Shown piece by piece: positions 1 through 5,453 of a stretch of 5,644 bases of DNA (position 1 is the first letter of the stretch; each line of letters opens with the position of its first letter). A program made the translations under genes and the position numbers. Source of the stretch: Deltaproteobacteria bacterium (GTDB taxonomy: Bacteria > Desulfobacterota_D > UBA1144 > Nemesobacterales > N074bin48); assembly GCA_004356685.1 (NCBI GenBank), contig SMWS01000101.1, positions 1-5,644 of the forward strand, read 5' to 3'. The notes under the pieces are model-generated. The model saw nothing but the letters and a program-made list of their open reading frames with translations. It searched no databases and was not told the DNA's origin.

Positions 1-551
1 AATTCGTAATTGAACCCAAATTTTCAAATGTATACGATTTTTCAGAAGGACTAAGTGCTGCCAGACAAGATAAAAAATATGGATTTATAAACAGAAAAGG
101 TGAAGTTGTAATAGAACCAAGATTTGATCGAGTAAGAAGTTTCTCTGATGGATTTGCTCAAGTCTGGATTGATGAAAAATGTGGTTACATCAATAAAAAT
201 GGTGAACTAGTAGTCAATGCAATTTATGATGATTGTAGAATATACTCCAGCGGTATGGCTGCAGTAAGCAGTAATGGGACATGGAGCTATATAAATAATA
301 GAGGTGAAAAAGTTGCAGAAACTCTGTTAAGCTATGCAATCAATTATGATGAGGGGTTATTGCCCTTTGTAGATAATGATTATTATATTATTGCAAAATG
401 GGGATATATGAATACAAAAGGTGAAGTTGTAATAGAACCTCAATACCAGTGGGCCCATGGTTTTTCTGAAGGGTTAGCCTGTGTAGAAACTTTCGGCAAA
501 TCCGGCTACATCAATACAAAAGGTGAATGGATCTGGAAGCCGACAAGATAA
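1..551 (+). CDS. WG-repeat protein, C-terminal part (5' end outside window)
   Basis: The reading frame is open from the first base of the window (first full codon at base 3) to the TAA at 549-551, so only about 182 C-terminal codons are seen. They form roughly five units of the WG repeat. Each unit has a core such as KYGFIN, KWGYMN or KSGYIN, then a G-E-V-V-I-E-P strand, an aromatic residue, and an F-S-E-G-L-A turn. The third and fourth visible units are degenerate: KCGYIN, then TWSYIN with a longer tail that lacks the I-E-P motif. The chain ends in GEWIWKPTR. An ATG at 255 lies in the middle of a repeat and is not the true start. WG-repeat proteins are common in bacteria but mostly have no known biochemical role. 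The next gene encodes a lipoprotein of the same family 19 bases downstream, so the two are probably tandem paralogues. Whether this one also carries a signal peptide cannot be seen. Confidence 0.85.
   Translation, partial: FVIEPKFSNVYDFSEGLSAARQDKKYGFINRKGEVVIEPRFDRVRSFSDGFAQVWIDEKCGYINKNGELVVNAIYDDCRIYSSGMAAVSSNGTWSYINNRGEKVAETLLSYAINYDEGLLPFVDNDYYIIAKWGYMNTKGEVVIEPQYQWAHGFSEGLACVETFGKSGYINTKGEWIWKPTR
518..544 (+). repeat. 27-bp direct repeat, left copy
   Basis: This stretch, which encodes K-G-E-W-I-W-K-P at the end of the first WG-repeat gene, is identical base for base to 2604-2630. The two copies are 2,086 bases apart and bracket the complete WG-repeat lipoprotein gene. Similarity weakens but continues through the stop codon (549-551 versus 2635-2637). 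Confidence 0.85.
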
Positions 552-570
552 TTATTCTATAAATCAGCAA

Positions 571-2577
571 ATGAATAATAAGATAAATATAACAATATTA
601 GTATTTTTTCTTCTATTTTCTTGTACACAAGATTCGCCTGAATTAAAAACCAATCCAGAAAAGCTGTATCCAGTAAGTGTAAATGGGAAGTGGGGATTCA
701 TTGATAAAACTGGGAGGATAGTTATCGAATCTGAATATGATAATGTTTGGGGAGGATTTTCTGAAGGACTAGCCTCTGTAATGATAGGAGGAAAATGGGG
801 ATATATTAATTCTTCTGGCAATATTATAATAAAACCTAGATACAGTTGTGCAAGGAACTTTTCTGAAGGTTTTGGGGTTATCTGTTTAAAAGATAGATTC
901 GGATTTATCGGTAAAAATGGTGAATTAAAGGTTGAGCCTAAATATAATAATGCATTTTCATTCAATCAAGGATTTGCACCTGTCAAATATGATGGCAAAT
1001 GGGGTTTTATCAATACAAATGGGGAAATGATAATTGCGCCTCTATATAAATCTGTGAGGCAGTTTTCAGAAGGTATAGCACCAGTCAATCAAGGTGGTAG
1101 TTGGGGATATGTCAATTCATCTGGTCTATTTGTGATCAAACCATATTTTAATGATGCAGGAATTTTTTCTCGGGGTTTAGCCCCTGTACAGATAGATGCT
1201 AAATACGGATATATTAATAGAGAAGGGGTATTTATAATTCAACCAACCTATCAATTTGCAAATAGTTTTAGTGAAGGTTTAGCAAGTGTAAAAATGAATA
1301 ATAAATGGGGCTTTATAAACCTGGAAGGGGAATTTGTAATTGATCCACAATTTGAAGCTGTTTTGAATTTTTCAGAAAATAGAGCGGGTGTAAAACTAAA
1401 CAACATGTGGGGATTTATAAATGAGAATGGTGAATTGTTGGTGGAACCGCAGTTTGATAAAGTAAATAATTTTGATGGTGGTTATGCAGAAGTAAAATTA
1501 GATCCCAAAGTTGGACAAATTGATAAAAAGGGAAAATTTAAGATATTGTTAGATGGTAGAAGATTTAGTTCTATTTCACTTTTCAAAGAAGGTTTTGCTG
1601 CTATTAAAACGTATGATAATAAAAGTGGGTTTATCGATAAATCAGGGGAAATTGTTATAAAACCTGAATTTGATGAAGCTATTAGATTTTCTGAAGGGCT
1701 TGCTCATGTAAAAATCGGAGACAAGTGGGGATATATAAATAAATCTGGAAACTATGTTATAGAACCAATATATGAGAATGCATCCCCATTCACTAATGGA
1801 TTGGCTAATGTAACAGATAATGGAAAAGTTGGGTATATAGACAAAAAAGGCAATATTGTAATTGAAATAAAGTTTGAAGATGCAAGTTCTTTTAAAGAAG
1901 ATAAGGCATGGGTAAAAGTTGGTGGAAAATATGGAATTATAGATAAAACCGGGGACTTTTTGATTGAACCTAAATATGAAGAAATTTCTCAATTTAATGA
2001 AGGATTAGCCAAAGTAAAAATAAAAGGTAGGTATGGCTATATTGATGGCTCAGGTAAAATTAAAATTAGCCCTGAATATGGTGATGCAAGTAGATTTTCT
2101 GAAGGTTTGGCGCCTGTTAAATTAGGTGGAAAATGGGGATATATTGATAAACAGGGAAATATTGTCATAAAGTCCAAATATGATAGATCATTTCCTTTTT
2201 ATGAAGGAATTGGAACGGTTATACTCAATAAAAAGTATGGATTTATAGATCACAATGGTAGTTGGATAAAAAAACCTCAATATGAGTTAGCATGGTATTT
2301 TTCTGAAGGACTAGCACCAGTTTTTATAAGCTCTAAAGAAGCTAAAAATAATATTGTTATGTTTGGATCTACAATATCATCAAGAGTATTGGAGTGGATT
2401 GTTGGTGTTTCTCAAGGTAAATATGGTTATATAGACAAGAAAGGAAATGTTGTAATTAAACCTGAATTTGATTTTGTATTTCCTTTTAGTGAAGGACTTT
2501 CAACGGTAGTTAATTATGAATATCAAGGTTACATAGATACAAACGGAAATTATATTTGGAGATTTCCAATACTATAA
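571..2577 (+). CDS. WG-repeat lipoprotein (~17.5 repeats)
   Basis: This gene encodes 668 residues from the ATG at 571. The frame stays open back to a GTG at 523, but I prefer 571 because it places a lipoprotein signal peptide at the very N-terminus: Lys4, a hydrophobic stretch at residues 5-16, and a lipobox LFSC with the acylated Cys at 18. The GTG would add 16 polar residues before it and would overlap the previous gene. From residue 39 the protein is an almost uninterrupted tandem array with a ~34-residue period. Units begin K-W/Y-G-F/Y-I-D/N, continue through a glycine turn and V-I-x-P, and end F-S-E-G-L-A-x-V. I count 17 full units and a terminal half unit ending IWRFPIL. Unit 9 is degenerate, and unit 16 carries an insertion of about 28 residues around 586-615. 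The expected product is a lipid-anchored, extracytoplasmic repeat protein. Its function is unknown, and ligand or surface binding would be a guess. No clear Shine-Dalgarno precedes the ATG, so it may be translated by coupling to the upstream gene. Confidence 0.9.
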   Translation: MNNKINITILVFFLLFSCTQDSPELKTNPEKLYPVSVNGKWGFIDKTGRIVIESEYDNVWGGFSEGLASVMIGGKWGYINSSGNIIIKPRYSCARNFSEGFGVICLKDRFGFIGKNGELKVEPKYNNAFSFNQGFAPVKYDGKWGFINTNGEMIIAPLYKSVRQFSEGIAPVNQGGSWGYVNSSGLFVIKPYFNDAGIFSRGLAPVQIDAKYGYINREGVFIIQPTYQFANSFSEGLASVKMNNKWGFINLEGEFVIDPQFEAVLNFSENRAGVKLNNMWGFINENGELLVEPQFDKVNNFDGGYAEVKLDPKVGQIDKKGKFKILLDGRRFSSISLFKEGFAAIKTYDNKSGFIDKSGEIVIKPEFDEAIRFSEGLAHVKIGDKWGYINKSGNYVIEPIYENASPFTNGLANVTDNGKVGYIDKKGNIVIEIKFEDASSFKEDKAWVKVGGKYGIIDKTGDFLIEPKYEEISQFNEGLAKVKIKGRYGYIDGSGKIKISPEYGDASRFSEGLAPVKLGGKWGYIDKQGNIVIKSKYDRSFPFYEGIGTVILNKKYGFIDHNGSWIKKPQYELAWYFSEGLAPVFISSKEAKNNIVMFGSTISSRVLEWIVGVSQGKYGYIDKKGNVVIKPEFDFVFPFSEGLSTVVNYEYQGYIDTNGNYIWRFPIL

Positions 2578-2580
2578 TGA

Positions 2581-2637
2581 GCAATTATTTATTCCTTAAA
2601 CAAAAAAGGTGAATGGATCTGGAAGCCGACCAGGTGA
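2581..2637 (+). pseudogene. Relic of a WG-repeat gene 3' end
   Basis: Directly after the tandem stops TAA TGA (2575-2580) that end the lipoprotein gene, the same frame continues for 18 codons as AIIYSLNKKGEWIWKPTR and a TGA. The last ten residues equal the C-terminus of the first WG-repeat gene, and the preceding S-L-N-K-K resembles the usual Y-I-N-x-K. There is no start codon and no room for a gene, so this is best read as the leftover end of a former WG-repeat gene. It could have been left by a duplication or by recombination between paralogues. Confidence 0.7.
2604..2630 (+). repeat. 27-bp direct repeat, right copy
   Basis: This is an exact match to 518-544. It lies in noncoding sequence after the lipoprotein gene, within a short relic reading frame that ends in KGEWIWKPTR followed by TGA, the same last residues as the first WG-repeat gene. 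Confidence 0.85.
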
Positions 2638-2739
2638 TTTCCATAATGTTCTATGAAAATTTACTGTAACGTGCTTAATTCAGACCTATTTCCTCTGCTT
2701 CTTATAAGGATTTTTATATTTGATGTAAATCTGAACAAG

Positions 2740-2758
2740 TAAAGAAAAAAGTTCTTTA
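2740..2758. repeat. Inverted repeat TAAAGAA-N5-TTCTTTA
   Basis: Two perfect 7-base arms (2740-2746 and 2752-2758) flank a 5-base centre, and weak A/T pairing extends outward by about three positions. The element lies just upstream of the predicted ferritin promoter, so it could be an operator. As RNA it would be a weak A-U hairpin, and random occurrence in A+T-rich DNA is possible. Confidence 0.35.
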
Positions 2759-2774
2759 TTTTCAATCTATTATG

Positions 2775-2783
2775 TGGTAAAAT
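2775..2783 (+). promoter_or_regulatory. Possible extended -10 promoter of ferritin gene
   Basis: TGGTAAAAT matches the TGn-TATAAT extended -10 pattern with one mismatch in the hexamer. No good -35 hexamer sits 16-18 bases upstream, which is tolerated for extended -10 promoters. Transcription would start near 2790, giving a leader of about 50 bases. A 10-base palindrome (2788-2797) would straddle the start site. Confidence 0.3.
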
Positions 2784-2787
2784 CTGA

Positions 2788-2797
2788 CTAAGCTTAG
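2788..2797. promoter_or_regulatory. Perfect palindrome CTAAGCTTAG, possible operator
   Basis: This ten-base perfect dyad lies 41 bases before the ferritin ATG, at the start site of the predicted extended -10 promoter, where a repressor would act. It does not resemble a Fur box or a PerR box, so no regulator can be named. Confidence 0.25.
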
Positions 2798-2829
2798 GTA
2801 TATTGTAAATATCCAATTATATTCAATAC

Positions 2830-2834
2830 GGAGG
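2830..2834 (+). promoter_or_regulatory. Ribosome binding site of ferritin
   Basis: GGAGG lies four bases before the ATG at 2839. It is a strong Shine-Dalgarno and supports that start. It contrasts with the WG-repeat lipoprotein and the sigma-54 regulator, which have none. Confidence 0.8.
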
Positions 2835-2838
2835 CGGA

Positions 2839-3330
2839 ATGTTAAGCAAAAAAATTGAGAACGCTTTAAACGAGCAGATGAAATATGAGTATTATTCTTC
2901 TTATTTATATCTGGCTATGTCTGCATTTTGCGATTCTCAAAATATGCCCGGGTTTGCAAGCTGGATGAGAAGACAGAGCGGTGAAGAAATGGCACACGCT
3001 CTTAAACTGTATGATTTTATTTTAAACAGGGATGGCAACATCAAGCTGAAATCAATCCCCGAACCTCCTCAAAAATATACTTCGCTTGAGAAAATTTTTA
3101 AACAGGTTTATGAACATGAAATTCATGTAACGGGACTTATAAATAAGTTGTATGAACTTGCTCTTAAAGAAAATGACCATGCAACCTCTGTAGAGCTTCA
3201 GTGGTTTATTCAGGAGCAGGTTGAAGAAGAGAGAAGTTCTAAAGATATTTGGGAAAAATTAAAACTAGCCGGCACAAATAGCTCGGCTTTGCTCATACTC
3301 GACCGAGATTTATCGGAAAGACAAGTCTAA
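2839..3330 (+). CDS. ftnA: Non-haem ferritin (FtnA-type)
   Basis: This cytoplasmic iron-storage protein would assemble into a 24-subunit shell, oxidise Fe(II) at a di-iron ferroxidase centre and store it as a ferric mineral. Its 163 residues are normal for bacterial ferritins. The ferroxidase ligands are all visible and fall at the same numbers as in E. coli FtnA: Glu17, Glu50, His53, Glu94, Gln127 and Glu130, with Glu49, Glu126 and Glu129 as neighbouring acidic residues for the third iron site. The four-helix pattern begins with NEQMKYEYYSSYLYLAM at residues 11-27 and ends with the E-Q-V-E-E-E segment at 126-131. No haem-ligand methionine is evident at the bacterioferritin position (residue 52 is Ala), which argues against bacterioferritin. 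The gene has its own promoter region upstream and an intrinsic terminator downstream, so it is probably monocistronic. No recognisable Fur site is seen. Confidence 0.95.
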   Translation: MLSKKIENALNEQMKYEYYSSYLYLAMSAFCDSQNMPGFASWMRRQSGEEMAHALKLYDFILNRDGNIKLKSIPEPPQKYTSLEKIFKQVYEHEIHVTGLINKLYELALKENDHATSVELQWFIQEQVEEERSSKDIWEKLKLAGTNSSALLILDRDLSERQV

Positions 3331-3365
3331 CACAACTATTTTTACCTCATTTAATAAATTTTTAG

Positions 3366-3397
3366 AAAAAAGAGGCTTTTTTAAGCCTCTTTTTTTT
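3366..3397 (+). terminator. Intrinsic terminator after ferritin
   Basis: Stem arms AGAGGCTT (3371-3378) and AAGCCTCT (3383-3390) enclose a TTTT loop and are followed by a run of T residues to 3397. The A run at 3366-3370 pairs with this T run, so the structure could act on both strands. It lies 36 bases after the ferritin stop codon and separates that gene from the regulator gene. Confidence 0.93.
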
Positions 3398-3423
3398 ATT
3401 TATACTATCTAAATATAATTACT

Positions 3424-4974
3424 ATGAGCAGGACAGTATCGGTTGATAACAGTTGTAAGAATATTGAGGATAAGTACAGAGTACTGCTCGATATAAACAA
3501 TGCCATTATTTCTGATCTCAATCTGGAAGATTTGCTGCTAAAATTAGCCGCAAAGCTAAAAGAGATTTTCTTTTACGATATTTCCACTATTACAGTTTAC
3601 GATCCTGAAAAAAACAAACTCATTATGACAGCGTTTGGCAAGTTGATTGGCGCGAATGCTCTTGCCCCTGGAACCGAGCTGACATTAAACGGGAGCCATG
3701 CAGGATGGGTATTTAAAAACAAAAAACCTCTTATAGTAAATGATCTCTCGAAAAAGAAACGATTTAAGTTTGATAAAACTCTCTATAAAGAAGGCGTTAG
3801 ATCATATGTGGTAGTTCCGCTTACAGCTATGGATAGCACAATCGGCACACTGCATCTTGGAAGTATGAGCCCCGGTACGTTTAAGAATGTGGATAAGGAA
3901 TTTCTTTTGCTTATTTCAAAACAGATTGCTCTTGCAATTAATAACGCTAACAGTTTAAAGGAGATTGAAGACTTAAAAGAAAAAATTGAAGGAGAGAATG
4001 TTTACCTGCAGGAAGAAATCAAACTAGAGCACAACTTTGAAGAAATCGTTGGAAAGAGCTCTAAATTAAGATCTGTGTTTAAACAAATAGAGCTTGTAGC
4101 AAAAACCGATTCGACAGTGCTTATCAGGGGAGAAACAGGCACCGGGAAAGAACTTATAGCAAGAGCGATACATAATCTTAGCAAAAGGAAGGACAGACCT
4201 CTAATAAAAGTAAACTGCCCTGCAATTCCTTCGGGACTTATAGAAAGTGAACTTTTCGGGCATGAAAAAGGCGCGTTTACAACTGCACTCACAGAAAAAA
4301 TCGGAAAGTTTGAGCTTGCGGACTGCGGCACGATTTTTTTAGATGAGCTGGGTGATCTTCCCTTGGATGCACAGGCTAAACTGCTAAGAGTAATTCAGGA
4401 AAGGGAATTTGAAAGAGTAGGGGGAAACAAGAGTATTAAAGTTGATGTAAGAATAATTGCAGCCACAAACAGAAGCCTTGAAGAAGCTGTATCAGAGGGG
4501 AAGTTTAGAAGTGATCTTTTCTTTAGATTAAATGTATTTCCGATTAACATTCCACCTCTTAGGGAGAGGAAAGAGGATATCCTTTTGCTTGCCAAATATT
4601 TTATACAGAAGTATATGAATAAATTGGGGAAAAACCTCAAGTCTGTAAGTGGTTCAACATTAAAAGTACTGGCGGACTACCGTTGGCCTGGCAATATCAG
4701 AGAACTTGAAAACATAATTGAGAGGGCAGTTATACTTTCTACAAACGAAAAATTAAATATTCCCAAAAACCTTATTGGCATTAACATAAGTCCGGCGGAA
4801 AATTATCAAAAGCTGGATGATATAGAGCGTAATCATATAATTCAGATTTTAAATGAGACTTTCTGGAAAATTAACGGCGAAAAAGGAGCCGCTAATATTT
4901 TAGGTATAAACCCAAATACCCTAAGAAGCAGAATGGAAAAACTTGGTATTAAGAAAACCGACATAAACAAATAA
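3424..4974 (+). CDS. Sigma-54-dependent activator with GAF sensor domain
   Basis: This 516-residue bacterial enhancer-binding protein would use ATP hydrolysis to remodel RNA polymerase bound to sigma-54. Domains in order are a GAF domain at about 18-175, a charged, probably coiled-coil linker at 178-205, the AAA+ domain at about 207-440, and a Fis-type helix-turn-helix at 486-508. Visible motifs are Walker A GETGTGKE (236-243), the sigma-54 contact loop GAFTTA (283-288, against the usual GAFTGA), Walker B GTIFLDE (302-308), the arginine-finger region with Arg362 and Arg368, and sensor II WPGNIRE (421-427). The length and layout resemble NorR, but the GAF domain has no cysteine and I cannot assign its ligand. 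The ATG at 3424 has no Shine-Dalgarno and is only 27 bases after the ferritin terminator. TATACT at 3401-3406 is a possible -10 that would give a very short leader. The most obvious candidate target is the operon immediately downstream, by inference from position. Confidence 0.95.
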   Translation: MSRTVSVDNSCKNIEDKYRVLLDINNAIISDLNLEDLLLKLAAKLKEIFFYDISTITVYDPEKNKLIMTAFGKLIGANALAPGTELTLNGSHAGWVFKNKKPLIVNDLSKKKRFKFDKTLYKEGVRSYVVVPLTAMDSTIGTLHLGSMSPGTFKNVDKEFLLLISKQIALAINNANSLKEIEDLKEKIEGENVYLQEEIKLEHNFEEIVGKSSKLRSVFKQIELVAKTDSTVLIRGETGTGKELIARAIHNLSKRKDRPLIKVNCPAIPSGLIESELFGHEKGAFTTALTEKIGKFELADCGTIFLDELGDLPLDAQAKLLRVIQEREFERVGGNKSIKVDVRIIAATNRSLEEAVSEGKFRSDLFFRLNVFPINIPPLRERKEDILLLAKYFIQKYMNKLGKNLKSVSGSTLKVLADYRWPGNIRELENIIERAVILSTNEKLNIPKNLIGINISPAENYQKLDDIERNHIIQILNETFWKINGEKGAANILGINPNTLRSRMEKLGIKKTDINK

Positions 4975-4992
4975 GAAATTCCCGTTCAAATC

Positions 4993-5034
4993 AAAGTTAT
5001 GATATTTCGTAACTATCACGGTATATCATAATTT
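4993..5034. promoter_or_regulatory. Long inverted repeat / hairpin after the activator gene
   Basis: Arms TTATGATAT (4997-5005) and ATATCATAA (5023-5031) are perfect complements. Pairing extends outward through one G-T and two A-T positions, and inward, after a T-T mismatch, through TCGT/ACGG with a 7-base loop. In DNA it could be the enhancer site for the adjacent Fis-type activator, centred about 130 bases before the predicted start of the downstream operon. In RNA it would be a stable hairpin that could protect or end the activator mRNA, although no clean T run follows. Confidence 0.5.
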
Positions 5035-5068
5035 CCGAATAATCAGCCATTGCTGTCCCGGCGCATAA

Positions 5069-5081
5069 TATCCAATGGATA
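5069..5081. promoter_or_regulatory. 13-bp palindrome, possible operator
   Basis: TATCCA and TGGATA are perfect inverted arms around a single central A. The element lies about 40 bases upstream of the -24/-12-like promoter, in the range where regulators of this promoter class bind. Its sequence differs from the longer inverted repeat at 4993-5034, so it may belong to a different regulator. Confidence 0.35.
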
Positions 5082-5118
5082 CAGAGAGTTACGTTCAGAT
5101 TCTAGGTGTTTTCTACTT

Positions 5119-5134
5119 TGGCATACTTATTGTA
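5119..5134 (+). promoter_or_regulatory. Candidate sigma-54 (-24/-12) promoter of STAS-sigma operon
   Basis: TGGCATACTTATTGTA matches the sigma-54 consensus TGGCACG-N4-TTGCW at most informative positions: TGGCA, then TTG at the correct distance. It deviates by AT for CG after TGGCA, and by GT instead of the conserved GC at -12. Transcription would begin near 5145, leaving a leader of about 30 bases before the ATG at 5174. The gene just upstream encodes a sigma-54 activator, which raises the likelihood. Confidence 0.45.
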
Positions 5135-5173
5135 CTTAGTAGTAAGAAAACTATTCATTAAATAAAAGATCTG

Positions 5174-5440
5174 ATGTTGAAAGTCACGGAGATTGTAAAC
5201 GAAGGTAACAAAGTCGAGCTAAAGCTTGAAGGCAGAATCGTGGGTAGTTGTGTCAATTATCTGCAAGAGGTTTGTTTGGAATTTTATGAAAAAGATTTAG
5301 ATGAATTGCTGCTGGATTTTTCAGGAGTCAGATATGTAGAACCTGACGGTGTCAAAATGCTAAAAAGTTTAATGGAAGACAAAGTAAGAATTAAGAATTG
5401 CCCAATTTTTATAGATGAGCTTTTAAAAAATCATATTTAA
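5174..5440 (+). CDS. Small STAS-domain protein (anti-sigma antagonist-like)
   Basis: The 88 residues look like a compact STAS fold: a strand-rich start (VELKLEGRIVG, 14-24), a helix at about 27-40, the central strand ELLLDFSGVRYVE (44-56), a helix at about 58-69, and a final strand and helix from 71. The hallmark D-x-S-G-V loop is present. The site that carries the phosphorylated serine in SpoIIAA-type antagonists reads E56-P57-D58-G59, so the serine position is proline and the next is aspartate. It is shorter than typical antagonists (about 100-117 residues). It lies 13 bases before a likely ECF sigma gene, so it probably belongs to the same transcript and may modulate that sigma factor or its regulator. 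STAS domains also serve as protein-binding modules elsewhere. The assignment rests on the fold pattern and is less certain than the ferritin. No strong Shine-Dalgarno precedes the ATG. Confidence 0.7.
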   Translation: MLKVTEIVNEGNKVELKLEGRIVGSCVNYLQEVCLEFYEKDLDELLLDFSGVRYVEPDGVKMLKSLMEDKVRIKNCPIFIDELLKNHI

Positions 5441-5446
5441 GAGGAG
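5441..5446 (+). promoter_or_regulatory. Ribosome binding site of the sigma-factor gene
   Basis: GAGGAG begins right after the TAA of the STAS gene and lies seven bases before the ATG at 5454. It is a good Shine-Dalgarno that fixes the start of the last gene in the window. Confidence 0.8.
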
Positions 5447-5453
5447 TTGAAAA

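Larger units (their letters stand above)
2638..2838. other. Intergenic region before the ferritin gene
   Basis: This is A+T-rich noncoding DNA with no credible open frame. It holds a possible extended -10 promoter (2775-2783), an inverted repeat (2740-2758), a 10-base perfect palindrome (2788-2797), an 8-base palindrome CTTATAAG at 2701-2708, and the ferritin ribosome binding site. I see no convincing intrinsic terminator for the WG-repeat genes here. Confidence 0.6.

Noticed and set aside
523..570. GTG at 523 as the start of the WG-repeat lipoprotein
   Set aside because: It overlaps the previous gene and would put 16 polar residues before a clear lipoprotein signal peptide. The ATG at 571 fits better.
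564..965. Reverse-strand open frame opposite the WG-repeat gene
   Set aside because: It is a shadow of the repeat coding strand. The same applies to 1642-1992, and none resembles a known protein.
685..2568. WG-repeat DNA as a CRISPR-like or noncoding repeat array
   Set aside because: The periodicity is ~102 bp, in frame and diverged at the nucleotide level, so it is explained by protein repeats.
1..2577. The two WG-repeat frames as one gene broken by a frameshift
   Set aside because: The second frame has its own signal peptide and start, and the first ends in a natural WG-repeat C-terminus, so they are two genes.
2690..2718. Possible terminator for the WG-repeat genes (short TCCT/AGGA stem before a T run)
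   Set aside because: The stem is only four pairs with a long loop, which is too weak to call.
3401..3419. TATACT and TATAAT as promoters of the sigma-54 activator
   Set aside because: TATAAT (3414-3419) lies too close to the ATG to give a usable start, and TATACT has no proper -35 because the terminator occupies that position. TATACT remains possible but unsupported.
4002..4640. Reverse-strand open frames opposite the AAA+ domain (4002-4331 and 4395-4640)
   Set aside because: The + strand here encodes unmistakable AAA+ motifs, and the reverse frames have shadow-like composition and no ribosome binding sites.
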